Assembly: GCA_017453365.1 (NCBI GenBank) | Contig: JAFTKH010000001.1 | Coordinates: forward strand, 1 to 57,579 | Source of the DNA: Clostridia bacterium | GTDB lineage: Bacteria > Bacillota > Clostridia > Oscillospirales > CAG-272 | Reading direction: 5' to 3' | Length of the DNA stretch: 57,579 bases | Shown here: positions 25,033 through 32,766 of the stretch, piece after piece | Layout: each line of letters opens with the position of its first letter | How positions within the stretch are numbered: position 1 is the stretch's first letter | Position numbers and translations under genes: made by a program | Notes under the pieces: model-generated | Told to the model about the DNA's origin: nothing | Database searches by the model: none | Seen by the model: only the letters and a program-made list of their open reading frames with translations

Positions 25033-25063
25033 ATAACAGGACTTGACGGAAGCACGGAAGCTT

Positions 25064-25498
25064 CTACAAAAGTCCTCTTTTCTTCATATTATATTCACTG
25101 CGCGGATTTATAAATTCGCGCCAGCTGAGGTTGCCCGCATCGAGGGCTGTGACGAGTGTTTCCGCAGTTGCAATATTGGTAGCGAGAGGGATGTTATAAA
25201 CATCGCACAGGCGTAAAAGATTTTCCTCGGGCTCGGATATTTCCTTCGCAGGGTCGGTGCTTCTGAAATAAAAAACAAGGTCGATTTCATTATAGGATAT
25301 CTTCGAGGCTATCTGCTCGATTCCGCCCGTGCTTCCTGCGAGAAAGGTTTCTATCTCAAGACCGGTTGCATCCGAGATATACTGACCGGTTATGTGCGTC
25401 GCGCAGAGGTGATGTCTTGCGAGCGTGCCGGAATAGGCGATACAGAACTGAGCCATAAGCTCTTTCTTGTTGTTGTCAGCTATTAATGCTATATCCAT
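25064..25498 (-). CDS. methylglyoxal-synthase-fold protein lacking catalytic residues
   Basis: A 144-residue protein that aligns without gaps to E. coli MgsA (recalled sequence) over about 95 residues, including the ISDATGLEIETFLAG and RLCDVYNIPLATNIATAETL segments. MgsA turns dihydroxyacetone phosphate into methylglyoxal. Yet the residues known to be needed there are replaced: His19 by Asp8, the phosphate-binding GTTG by HITG, Asp71 of GGDQQ by Ile, His98 by Ile and Asp101 by Pro. It is probably not an active synthase. ATG 25498 follows AGGAGG. A perfect promoter and short leader precede it, so it should be well expressed. It may sense a phosphorylated sugar; that is a guess. Confidence 0.75.
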   Translation of the reverse strand: MDIALIADNNKKELMAQFCIAYSGTLARHHLCATHITGQYISDATGLEIETFLAGSTGGIEQIASKISYNEIDLVFYFRSTDPAKEISEPEENLLRLCDVYNIPLATNIATAETLVTALDAGNLSWREFINPRSEYNMKKRGLL

Positions 25499-25561
25499 AA
25501 TGTACCTCCTCTTGGTTTTTTGGGAGAGCGAAGAGACTCCCCATAATACAACCTTGAAAAT

Positions 25562-25590
25562 ATTATACCATTTATTTTCCACCTTGTCAA
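25562..25590 (-). promoter_or_regulatory. promoter of the methylglyoxal-synthase-like gene
   Basis: On the minus strand TTGACA (25585-25590), 17 bases, TATAAT (25562-25567), a perfect consensus. The leader of about 55 bases holds a small GGGAG/CTCCC hairpin just before the ribosome site. Confidence 0.85.
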
Positions 25591-25749
25591 TAATTTTTAT
25601 ATAAAAAAGGTGTGAAAAATGGTGTCCTTAATGACTTAAAGCATAAGGCCGCGCGTTAGTTTTTGGCGTTTTCTCGGCTCCCTTTTCAGCGAAGGGGCGG
25701 AAGGTATGAAAAAGGTGCTGAAAAAACGGAAAAAAATTCGCAATTGAGG
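25591..25749 (+). other. intergenic stretch between divergent promoters
   Basis: Between the minus-strand promoter ending at 25590 and the pfkA promoter at 25750 I see no open frame with a ribosome site, no stable long hairpin and no riboswitch pattern. The sequence is A-rich with a GC-richer middle. Confidence 0.5.
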
Positions 25750-25778
25750 TTGAAAAATAAAGCATTATGATGTATAAT
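25750..25778 (+). promoter_or_regulatory. promoter of pfkA
   Basis: TTGAAA (25750-25755), 17 bases, TATAAT (25773-25778). The start codon of pfkA is about 35 bases after the expected transcription start. Confidence 0.75.
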
Positions 25779-25819
25779 TATTCATAAATTAAATTTTTAA
25801 CAAAAAGGGCTCTTTAGAA

Positions 25820-26884
25820 ATGAAGGAATTTAAAAGAATTGGTGTTTTGACCTCGGGAGGAGACGCTCCCGGAATGAATGCTGCCGTGAGAGCGGTTGTA
25901 CGCACGGCGCTGTCCCACGGCGTTGAGGTTGTGGGTATTTACCGCGGCTACTCCGGACTTATTGACAGCGACGTGAAGCCGCTCGTGCTCCGCGACGTAT
26001 CGAATATAATCAATAAGGGCGGAACGATTCTTTATTCTGACAGATGCCCGAAATTCAAGACCCCCGAGGGTATGGCCGAAGCGGTCACTACCTGCCGCGA
26101 CATAGGAATTGACGGTATTGTCTGTGTCGGAGGTGACGGTACGTTCAGGGGAGCTACCGACCTTACGGCGCACGGAGTGCCCTGCATAGGAATTCCCGCG
26201 ACTATAGATAACGATATTTCCTCGACGGATAACACGATAGGCTTCGATACCGCGATGAATACCATAATCGACCTTGTTGATAAGCTTCGCGATACCTGCG
26301 AGTCGCACGCGAGATGTAACGTTGTCGAGGTTATGGGTCGCGGAGCAGGTGATATAGCGCTTCACACGGGTATAGCCTCGGGTGCTACGGCTACCGTCAT
26401 TCCCGAGCTTCCATTTGACGAGGAGTCCGTTATAAACAGTATGATAGAGGCGAGGAAGATAGGGAAGCGTAACTTTATCGTAATAGTCTCCGAGGGGGTT
26501 GGCGGAGAGTTCGGCCCCGCGTTTGCAAAGAAGATAGAGAATAGGACGGGAATTGAGACGAAGTTCGCCCGCCTTGCCCATGTTGTAAGAGGCGGTAACC
26601 CGAGCCTAAAGGACAGGGTTCTCGCGTCTACTATGGGAGCCGTTGCGGTCGAGGAGCTCTTAAAGGGGAAATCAAACCTAGTTATGTGCGAGAAGAAGGG
26701 CAAGATAGTTTCGGTCGACATAAATTACGCTCTCATTCTCGACAGAATGTATAAGGGAAAGCTTAAGGACGGCGATCTCGATGCCTTTACCGAGGACGAA
26801 ATTGCTTCGATGAAGGCCGAGATACGCGAGAAGCAGGCGTCTATGGCAAGACTGTACGGAATAAGCAAGACAATAAATTTGTAA
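25820..26884 (+). CDS. pfkA: ATP-dependent 6-phosphofructokinase
   Basis: Commits fructose-6-phosphate to glycolysis. The 354 residues carry SGGDAPGMNAAVR at the start, GGDGTFRGA for the nucleotide, the catalytic TIDND and the substrate motif RGGNPSLKDR. The Gly after the Asp in GGDGT, and Ala in PATIDND in place of the Lys typical of PPi enzymes, both point to ATP rather than pyrophosphate as phosphoryl donor. The C-terminus is about 30 residues longer than in E. coli. It has its own promoter and no obvious terminator before the DUF2752 promoter. Confidence 0.94.
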   Translation: MKEFKRIGVLTSGGDAPGMNAAVRAVVRTALSHGVEVVGIYRGYSGLIDSDVKPLVLRDVSNIINKGGTILYSDRCPKFKTPEGMAEAVTTCRDIGIDGIVCVGGDGTFRGATDLTAHGVPCIGIPATIDNDISSTDNTIGFDTAMNTIIDLVDKLRDTCESHARCNVVEVMGRGAGDIALHTGIASGATATVIPELPFDEESVINSMIEARKIGKRNFIVIVSEGVGGEFGPAFAKKIENRTGIETKFARLAHVVRGGNPSLKDRVLASTMGAVAVEELLKGKSNLVMCEKKGKIVSVDINYALILDRMYKGKLKDGDLDAFTEDEIASMKAEIREKQASMARLYGISKTINL

Positions 26885-26946
26885 GCATATTTATCAAGTT
26901 TGTCTGTTTTTTGTGTAGTAAATAATAAAAAATCGCTACAAAACTA

Positions 26947-26975
26947 TTGACAAAAAATGAATAAAGTGTTATTCT
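26947..26975 (+). promoter_or_regulatory. promoter of the DUF2752 gene
   Basis: TTGACA (26947-26952), 17 bases, TATTCT (26970-26975). The ATG follows about 33 bases after the -10 box. Confidence 0.7.
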
Positions 26976-27008
26976 TTATTTATAAATTATTTTTGGCGGT
27001 GCTTCGGA

Positions 27009-27431
27009 ATGGATGCGGAGAGAAAACGGAAGCTGAAGCGGCTTGTGGAGGCCTTGCTTTCCATATTCGCCATTGTCGGCGTTTATCTCGTGCTCTTTGC
27101 GCTTGATATCACCTGTCCGATAAAATGGCTCTCGGGCATATCCTGCCCGGGCTGCGGTATGTCGCGTGCCTGCTTCGCGCTCTTGAAGCTCGATTTTGCG
27201 GCAGCCTTCAGCTATCACCCCGTCATATTCGCATTGCCTGTCTTTGCGGGGCTTTACGGCTTCTTCGCGTGGAAAAATATGGAACGCTCGCGTAATGCGG
27301 TTATATACGCCTTCGCGGCGGTTATGATAGCTACTTATTTCATCCGTCTCTTTACGGGCACTCCCGTCGTGGTCTTCGAGCCTTCGGAGGGTGTTGTCTT
27401 GAGAACTATAAAGCGCTTATTCTTTAATTAA
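27009..27431 (+). CDS. DUF2752 membrane protein
   Basis: A 140-residue protein with about three membrane helices. The segment ISCPGCGMSRACFALLKLDF followed by a FSYHP motif is the signature of DUF2752, a widespread family of unknown function whose CPGCG pair may bind metal or form a redox site at the membrane. A DUF4234-like protein follows after 22 bases, and the two are probably cotranscribed. Confidence 0.88.
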   Translation: MDAERKRKLKRLVEALLSIFAIVGVYLVLFALDITCPIKWLSGISCPGCGMSRACFALLKLDFAAAFSYHPVIFALPVFAGLYGFFAWKNMERSRNAVIYAFAAVMIATYFIRLFTGTPVVVFEPSEGVVLRTIKRLFFN

Positions 27432-27452
27432 TCTTTAGAAAGGAACACTATC

Positions 27453-27884
27453 ATGGCTAAGGTAAAAACAAACAGAGGCCTCCTTAAGTACATTCTTCTC
27501 ACTCTCGTTACTTGCGGAATCTATGAGCTTTTCTTCATCAACGGTATCGCAAATGACATGAATACTATGTGTAAGGATGATGGACTTAAGACGAAGGGTA
27601 TCCTCGGATTTATCGTGCTTACCTGCGTAACCTGCGGAATCTATCCTATGGTATGGTTTTACGGCGTTGCTAACAGACTTTCCGAGAATGGCAACAAGTA
27701 CGGTCTTAACATCTCTGAGAACGGCACGAATTTCCTTCTCTGGATGATTTTCGGAGCACTTCTTTGCGGTATCGGTCCCTTTGTAGCTATGCACGCTCTT
27801 TGCAAGAACCTTAACAGAGTCGGCGAGGCTTACAACAAGACTCTCGAGACTCCCGCTGCTCCCGCAGCTTCTGCAGAGGCTTAA
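27453..27884 (+). CDS. DUF4234-like membrane protein
   Basis: A 143-residue membrane protein with four helices arranged as a duplicated unit: LVTCGIYELFFINGIANDMN in the first half is echoed by CVTCGIYPMVWFYGVANRL in the second. The TCGIY motif and this repeat fit DUF4234. The tail is Ala/Pro-rich. AAAGGA precedes the ATG. It is followed by a very strong UUCG-loop terminator. DUF2752 and DUF4234 neighbours are common in Clostridia; no function is known. Confidence 0.78.
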   Translation: MAKVKTNRGLLKYILLTLVTCGIYELFFINGIANDMNTMCKDDGLKTKGILGFIVLTCVTCGIYPMVWFYGVANRLSENGNKYGLNISENGTNFLLWMIFGALLCGIGPFVAMHALCKNLNRVGEAYNKTLETPAAPAASAEA

Positions 27885-27891
27885 TCGCCAC

Positions 27892-27925
27892 AAAATAAAA
27901 AGTCCCTTCGGGGACTTTTTATTTT
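27892..27925 (+). terminator. terminator after the DUF4234-like gene
   Basis: A perfect 15-bp stem ending in a CCC-TTCG-GGG tetraloop, with A- and T-rich outer arms that allow it to work on both strands. Confidence 0.92.
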
Positions 27926-28100
27926 GTATGACATAGGTATATTGAAAACTCAATTAGATGCGTTTGAAAAAGATTTGATTAGCAGTAAGTTTCTTATGAA
28001 CCCATTTATGGGTAGCAAGTATTGGTTGCATGGCTGGCAGGCCAATCTAAAACGAACTTGTGCGTTGCCGGCAACATTTAGGGTTTTATCGAAAATGAAA
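27926..28100 (+). other. unexplained AT-rich segment between two terminators
   Basis: A plus-strand frame stays open here (YDIGILKTQLDAFEKD, later FLMNPFMGSKYW) without a ribosome site. The stretch also has small palindromes (ACCCATTTATGGGT near 28000 and GTTGCCGGCAAC near 28063). Its composition differs from its neighbours. I cannot tell whether it is a gene remnant or a structured RNA. Confidence 0.35.
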
Positions 28101-28121
28101 TTCCCCCGTTTGACGGGGGAA
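28101..28121 (-). terminator. terminator after the DUF2238-like gene
   Basis: A perfect 8-bp stem (TTCCCCCG and CGGGGGAA) with a 5-base loop, 7 bases beyond the stop codon, followed on the minus strand by a T-rich tract. Confidence 0.75.
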
Positions 28122-28127
28122 CTTTTA

Positions 28128-28976
28128 TTATGCCATTGTAAGCGGCTCTTTTGCTTCATCGGCCGCATCCTCGCTTGCTTCGTCGCAAACGGGCTCGTCG
28201 GCTGCCTCATCCTGCGTTCCTTCGGGGAAGAGTGCAGGGGTCGGTGTATCTTCGCTTTTGTTACCGAATATCTCTACCTTAAATGCGTTGAGCCAGCCCT
28301 TTTTGAGCTTAAGGGAGATATAGCCGAACACAGAGGCTACGGTAGCGCCGAGAAAGTCGACGATAAGGTCCATCATAGTGTCCGAGAGCGCCGCCCGTCC
28401 TACAAGATCGGTGAGCTTCTCGCCGGGGACGGTGGCCTCTACTGCGAACTTCTGCATATTAAGGCCCAAAATACCGTCAAATATGTACTCGTAAAATTCC
28501 CAGAGCACACCGATAAGTACCGCGAAGGATACGGAGAATACGGCGACGAAGAAGGGCGAGAGGTTTACAAGCGCGTGCTTTCTGTCGTTGTTCAATATCT
28601 CTATAAGCGAGAAGCCGAGCACGCCGAGCATCATACTGCTTAAGAGGTGAAGCATATCATCCCAGAAATTGACGCGGTAGTAGAATTTCATAACCTCGCC
28701 GCAGAAGATAGCTCCCCAGAGGAAAAGTGTGAAGATAACGATAAATGCGTTCGGTATCTTCCACATAAATTTTTTTGTCAAGAACGAGGGGAGATTTATA
28801 CCTATAATGCCGAGTATCGTCTGAAATATCATAATTTTGTATTCAGAGTTTTCTCGGTATTCGATGTCAAATATCGCACGAAGCGGAACGTATATCAGCG
28901 AAAATATAAACGACACCATTATTATCCAATACAGAACGCGTCTGACTATATCGGAACGGCTATGTTTGTTTGACAT
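28128..28976 (-). CDS. DUF2238/YjdF-like membrane protein
   Basis: A 282-residue protein with about six or seven membrane helices. The conserved polar residues within the helices, NFWDDMLHLLSS, VLWEFYEYIFDG and DTMMDLIVDFLGA, match the DUF2238 (YjdF-like) pattern of WDxxxH, WExxE and DTxxD motifs. The C-terminal 45 residues form an acidic Ala/Glu/Asp-rich cytoplasmic tail not usual for the family. It has its own promoter and terminator. The function of the family is unknown; the buried Asp, Glu and His residues suggest ion binding. Confidence 0.75.
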   Translation of the reverse strand: MSNKHSRSDIVRRVLYWIIMVSFIFSLIYVPLRAIFDIEYRENSEYKIMIFQTILGIIGINLPSFLTKKFMWKIPNAFIVIFTLFLWGAIFCGEVMKFYYRVNFWDDMLHLLSSMMLGVLGFSLIEILNNDRKHALVNLSPFFVAVFSVSFAVLIGVLWEFYEYIFDGILGLNMQKFAVEATVPGEKLTDLVGRAALSDTMMDLIVDFLGATVASVFGYISLKLKKGWLNAFKVEIFGNKSEDTPTPALFPEGTQDEAADEPVCDEASEDAADEAKEPLTMA

Positions 28977-29007
28977 AATTACTCCTCGAGGATTTCAATA
29001 ATAAATA

Positions 29008-29036
29008 ATTGTAGCACAACAGTTTGGAAAATGCAA
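29008..29036 (-). promoter_or_regulatory. promoter of the DUF2238-like gene
   Basis: On the minus strand TTGCAT (29031-29036), 17 bases, TACAAT (29008-29013). The leader is about 25 bases. Confidence 0.7.
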
Positions 29037-29098
29037 ACGTTTTTTACAAAAAACATTATTTACCGACAAAAAACTGACATAATGAGGAAGAATGTCTG

Positions 29099-29803
29099 TT
29101 ATTTGCCTCTGATATCCGAAATGTCAAGAATTACCTCTCCCGCGAGAGCAAGCCCCGCGGCTCCCGGTACGAAGGATATACTGCCGGGCGCGCCAGCCTC
29201 GCGCCGACCTATGGGCGTTTCATCGGAATATACCACCTTGAGGCTCGGAATGCCGAGACGTCGAAGCTCACTTCGCACAGCTCGCGCGAGCGGGTCGTGA
29301 GAGGTTTTGTAAATGTCCGTAACGCGAAAGCGCGTCGGGTCGAGCTTGTTTCCCGCGCCCATAGAGGAAATGACGGGAACGTTCTGCTCCTTTGCTTTCT
29401 TTATGATAAGAAGCTTCGATTTTACGGTGTCTATAGCATCTACCACGTAGTCGAAAGCGGAAAAATCAATATCGCTCTCCGTGTCCTCTGCGAAGAAGAT
29501 TGGAAGTGCCGTTACCGAGCAGTCCGGGTTTATATCGAGTATTCTATCTCTCATAACCTCAGCCTTGTTTCTGCCCGTCGTCGAGCGAAGCGCTATAATT
29601 TGTCTGTTGACGTTGGTTACCGATACCGCATCGGGGTCTATGAGCGTTATTTTGCCGACGCCGGCTCTGGCGAGAGCCTCTGCTGCATAGCCGCCGACAC
29701 CGCCGACACCGAATACTGCAACGTGAGATGAGCGCAGCCTTTCTACCGCCTCACTGCCGAGCATCATTTCGGTGCGCGTATAAATGCTCTCCTTATAGGA
29801 CAC
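29099..29803 (-). CDS. tcdA: tRNA threonylcarbamoyladenosine dehydratase
   Basis: An E1-like (ThiF/HesA) enzyme that uses ATP to cyclise t6A37 in tRNA to ct6A. Motifs are VFGVGGVGGYAAEALARAG for the nucleotide, VNRQIIAL, and FDYVVDAIDTVKSK. The later SDETPIGRR segment is typical of TcdA. I favour the GTG at 29803, which overlaps the nagA stop and has GGTGA upstream, giving 234 residues; the frame is open further to 29851. Alternative starts include the ATG pair just before LGSEAVERL. It is translationally coupled to nagA. Confidence 0.88.
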   Translation of the reverse strand: MSYKESIYTRTEMMLGSEAVERLRSSHVAVFGVGGVGGYAAEALARAGVGKITLIDPDAVSVTNVNRQIIALRSTTGRNKAEVMRDRILDINPDCSVTALPIFFAEDTESDIDFSAFDYVVDAIDTVKSKLLIIKKAKEQNVPVISSMGAGNKLDPTRFRVTDIYKTSHDPLARAVRSELRRLGIPSLKVVYSDETPIGRREAGAPGSISFVPGAAGLALAGEVILDISDIRGK

Positions 29804-30872
29804 AAAGCTCACCGCCCTTAATAACGTGCTTAAGATTAAAGTCGCCGTCAACGATTATAAGGTCGGCATCATAGCCTACCTCAACACGGCCTTTATTCAG
29901 TCCCATCATGCGTGCGGGGTTATCACTCGCCATTTTGACGGCATCCTCTTCGCAAATTCCGAAGGATATCGCACAGCGAACGCAGTCGAAAAGATTGGTC
30001 GTCGAGCCTGCGAGGTTGCCTCCCAGCGTTCTTGCAACACCGTCCTTAACAACAGTTGGAACGCCGCCGAGGTCGTATTCTCCGTCGGAAAGGCCGGTTG
30101 CTCTTACCGAGTCGCTGACGAGAACTATTCTGTCGGTGCCGTAAATTCTCACGAGCATACGGACTGCCGAGGGGTGGATGTGTACGCCGTCGGAAATAAG
30201 CTCGGCATAGATGTCCTTACTGTCTGCACCCGCGCCTATCGGACCCGGCTCTCTGTGGTGTATTCCCGGCATTACGTTGTAGGTGTGGGTAAGGCAGCGC
30301 GCACCGCGGCGGAAGGACTCTGCCGCCGTATCGTAGTCGCAGGTCGTGTGGCCTACGGATATGAGCGCGGGGCAGTCCTCGATAAATTCCAGAGCTCCCT
30401 CGGTTTCGGGAGCTACGGTCATTTTCTTGACGAGCCCGGATGCGTTGCAACGGTCGAAAAGCTCGCGTGAAGCGGGTATAATGTGCTCCTCGTTAATCGC
30501 GCCCTTTTTTGCCTTGTTTATAAACGGGCCTTCCATATGAAAGCCGGGGATATTCGCGCCGCTGACAAGAGATACGTCACGGTTTGTAACCTTGACAAGC
30601 TGCTCTGCATCCACTGCGACGGTCGTCGGGTACCAGGTTGTCACACCCGAGCGAAGCTCATAATCGGATATCACGTCGAGTGAGTCGTGAGGGTCGGATA
30701 CATCGTGACCGAGAGCACCGTGAATATGCGTATCGATAAGCCCGGGATACACCTTAAGCCCCGAGAGCTCAATACCGGGGAGCTCGGTTTTTCCTATGCT
30801 TTCTATTTTACCGCCCGACAAAACTATATCGGTCACGGTGCCTTTATGTAATACGTTTTTTAATACTGTCAT
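29793..30872 (-). CDS. nagA: N-acetylglucosamine-6-phosphate deacetylase
   Basis: Removes acetyl from GlcNAc-6-phosphate in amino-sugar use and cell-wall recycling. The 359-residue amidohydrolase has the metal motif DTHIHG, HMEGPFINKAKKGA with the metal-binding Glu, SVGHTTCDYD, THTYNVM, and the catalytic Asp in LVSDSVRATG. The second metal-site His residues are present (GHT and THT). No nagB lies beside it. It begins from its own promoter and runs into tcdA. Confidence 0.94.
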   Translation of the reverse strand: MTVLKNVLHKGTVTDIVLSGGKIESIGKTELPGIELSGLKVYPGLIDTHIHGALGHDVSDPHDSLDVISDYELRSGVTTWYPTTVAVDAEQLVKVTNRDVSLVSGANIPGFHMEGPFINKAKKGAINEEHIIPASRELFDRCNASGLVKKMTVAPETEGALEFIEDCPALISVGHTTCDYDTAAESFRRGARCLTHTYNVMPGIHHREPGPIGAGADSKDIYAELISDGVHIHPSAVRMLVRIYGTDRIVLVSDSVRATGLSDGEYDLGGVPTVVKDGVARTLGGNLAGSTTNLFDCVRCAISFGICEEDAVKMASDNPARMMGLNKGRVEVGYDADLIIVDGDFNLKHVIKGGELCVL

Positions 30873-30905
30873 ACGTCCTCCGCAAAAAGGGATTTTTTTA
30901 CTGTT

Positions 30906-30934
30906 ATTATATACTAAAGGTAAAAGAAAGTCAA
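30906..30934 (-). promoter_or_regulatory. promoter of nagA
   Basis: On the minus strand TTGACT (30929-30934), 17 bases, TATAAT (30906-30911). It lies back to back with the comM promoter. Confidence 0.8.
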
Positions 30935-30942
30935 CCGATTAC

Positions 30943-30971
30943 TTGATTTTCGGCTGAAGAAGGTGTATACT
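30943..30971 (+). promoter_or_regulatory. promoter of comM
   Basis: TTGATT (30943-30948), 17 bases, TATACT (30966-30971). Only 8 bases separate it from the -35 box of nagA, so one bound protein could affect both genes. Confidence 0.75.
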
Positions 30972-31003
30972 GTTTGTATCACTTGATTGTAAGAGGTGTT
31001 TTT

Positions 31004-32548
31004 ATGCTTTCAAAGATATATTCATCTGGTGTTGTAGGAATAGAGGGCTACGAGGTAACGGTAGAATGCTCGGCCTGGGACAGAGTGCCGAGGTTTGAGC
31101 TGGTCGGCCTCCCCGATACTGCCGTAAAGGAGGCGAAGGGGCGCGTTCAGTCTGCGTGCGAGAACAGCGGCTACGTCTTTCCCCCGCTCGATATTATGAT
31201 AAACCTCGCTCCCGCCGACGTGAAGAAGGAGGGAACGGTTTTTGATTTGGCTATACTTACTGCGATACTTCAGAGTGATGGTGTTATATCACGCGAAACC
31301 GATTTCTCCGACAAGTGCATCGTAGGCGAGCTTTCTCTTTCGGGAGAGGTGAGAGCGGTGAAGGGCGTGCTTTCTATGACGGTTTCTGCCCGCGACCTTG
31401 GGAAGCGTGAGATATACGTGCCTCTCGAAAACGTCCCCGAGGCCTCGGTGGTCGGTGGAATAAAGGTTTTCGGCGTTCGCGACGTGCGCTCGCTCGTGAA
31501 GCATTTGAAGGGCGAGGAGCTTATTTCGGAGTCGCAGTGCTCGAAGGATGATATAGACCTTTCTTTACATATTGAAGCCGCCGATTTTTCCGACGTATGC
31601 GGACAGCTCCGCGCGAAGCGCGCTCTGGAGATAGCCGCGGCAGGCGGACACAACGTGCTTATGATAGGACCTCCCGGTACGGGGAAATCTATGTTGGCAA
31701 AGCGGCTCCCCTCGATTCTTCCCGATATGGATTTTGAGGAAGCGCTCTCAACGACAAAAATACATTCGGTGAGCGGCACGCTCCGCTCTGGGCTTATAAC
31801 CGACAGGCCCTTTCGCTCGCCCCACCATACGATAAGCATGCCGGGGCTTGTCGGCGGCGGCACCTATCCTCGGCCCGGCGAGATATCGCTCGCGCATAAC
31901 GGAGTGCTGTTTCTCGACGAGCTTCCCGAGTTTACGAAGCAGGTTACGGAGGGGCTTCGCCAGCCCCTCGAGGACGGTGCGGTAACAGTCACCCGCGCGG
32001 CTGCGAAAATAACCTATCCCGCGCGCTTTATGCTCGTATGCGCTATGAACCCCTGCCGTTGCGGTTATTTCGGTGACCCGAGCAGGAGGTGTAAATGTAC
32101 CCCCGACGCGGTTTCAAAGTATCTCTCGCGCGTTTCGGGTCCGCTTCTTGACCGGATAGACATAGAGATAGAGCTTCCGAGCGTTTCCTACGATGAGATA
32201 TCGAGAAGGAAGGGCGGCGGCGAGCCGTCAAGCGAAATAAGGAAACGCGTGAACGCGGCAAGAGAGTTTACTAACGAGAGGCTCTCGAGGTCGGGAGACA
32301 AGAAGGGCATTCTCAACGCAAATATGACGAATGATATGTTGAGAAGGCACTGCGCTCTTGACGACGAGGCATCGACGCTTATGAAGGAAGCCTTTGAGAG
32401 TCTCGGTCTTTCCGCGCGCGGTCACGACAGAGTTCTCCGTGTGGCAAGAACGATAGCCGACCTTGACGGCTCCGAAAAAATCACTGCGGACCACGTGGCT
32501 GAGGCGATAATGTACCGCTCCCTTGACCGCAAGTATTGGAAGAGATGA
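31004..32548 (+). CDS. comM: YifB/ComM-family magnesium-chelatase-like AAA ATPase
   Basis: A 514-residue hexameric helicase-type ATPase; in naturally competent bacteria ComM aids branch migration when foreign DNA is integrated. It has the N-terminal ChlI-like domain (GIEGYEVTVECS, FELVGLPDTAVKEAKGRV), Walker A GPPGTGKSM, Walker B LFLDELPEF and the zinc-like cluster CAMNPCRCGYFGD. ATG 31004 with AGAGGTG upstream is chosen over an earlier one at 30974. It faces nagA and ends before a shared terminator. Confidence 0.93.
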   Translation: MLSKIYSSGVVGIEGYEVTVECSAWDRVPRFELVGLPDTAVKEAKGRVQSACENSGYVFPPLDIMINLAPADVKKEGTVFDLAILTAILQSDGVISRETDFSDKCIVGELSLSGEVRAVKGVLSMTVSARDLGKREIYVPLENVPEASVVGGIKVFGVRDVRSLVKHLKGEELISESQCSKDDIDLSLHIEAADFSDVCGQLRAKRALEIAAAGGHNVLMIGPPGTGKSMLAKRLPSILPDMDFEEALSTTKIHSVSGTLRSGLITDRPFRSPHHTISMPGLVGGGTYPRPGEISLAHNGVLFLDELPEFTKQVTEGLRQPLEDGAVTVTRAAAKITYPARFMLVCAMNPCRCGYFGDPSRRCKCTPDAVSKYLSRVSGPLLDRIDIEIELPSVSYDEISRRKGGGEPSSEIRKRVNAAREFTNERLSRSGDKKGILNANMTNDMLRRHCALDDEASTLMKEAFESLGLSARGHDRVLRVARTIADLDGSEKITADHVAEAIMYRSLDRKYWKR

Positions 32549-32671
32549 ATTTTGTCACAAGGCTCCGATGACGAGGCTTGACTTGCCGTTGTGCGCCTCG
32601 CTTGCGAAGGACGGAGCTTTGTGCTCTAAAAATGTTTGCGCTCCTGCTTTCACAGCCGGGAGCGACCGACA
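32549..32671 (+). other. 3' region of comM without a gene
   Basis: I see no coding frame with a ribosome site and no known RNA family in these 123 bases, only short GC-rich inverted repeats that may add structure to the comM transcript end. Confidence 0.4.
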
Positions 32672-32715
32672 AAAAAGCAGACAACTCAAGCTTGGTTTTG
32701 AGCTGTCTGCTTTTT
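32672..32715. terminator. bidirectional terminator between comM and trpS
   Basis: An inverted repeat of 18 bp with one mismatch (arms starting AAAAAGCAGACA) and an 8-base loop. The outer A and T runs let it stop transcription from both sides of the convergent pair. Confidence 0.85.
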
Positions 32716-32766
32716 ATTTGACACGGTATGTAGTTTGTTGTGGATTTATGTAAAGAAATGTTGACT

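Noticed and set aside
25064-25498. Naming the gene mgsA
   Set aside because: The fold matches, but all catalytic residues known to me are replaced, so the enzyme name would mislead.
25814-26581. A long minus-strand frame opposite pfkA
   Set aside because: pfkA motifs on the plus strand are complete; the opposite frame has no recognisable domain.
28125-28643. Continuation of a plus-strand frame from the 27926 segment
   Set aside because: Beyond 28128 it is only the antisense of the DUF2238-like gene.
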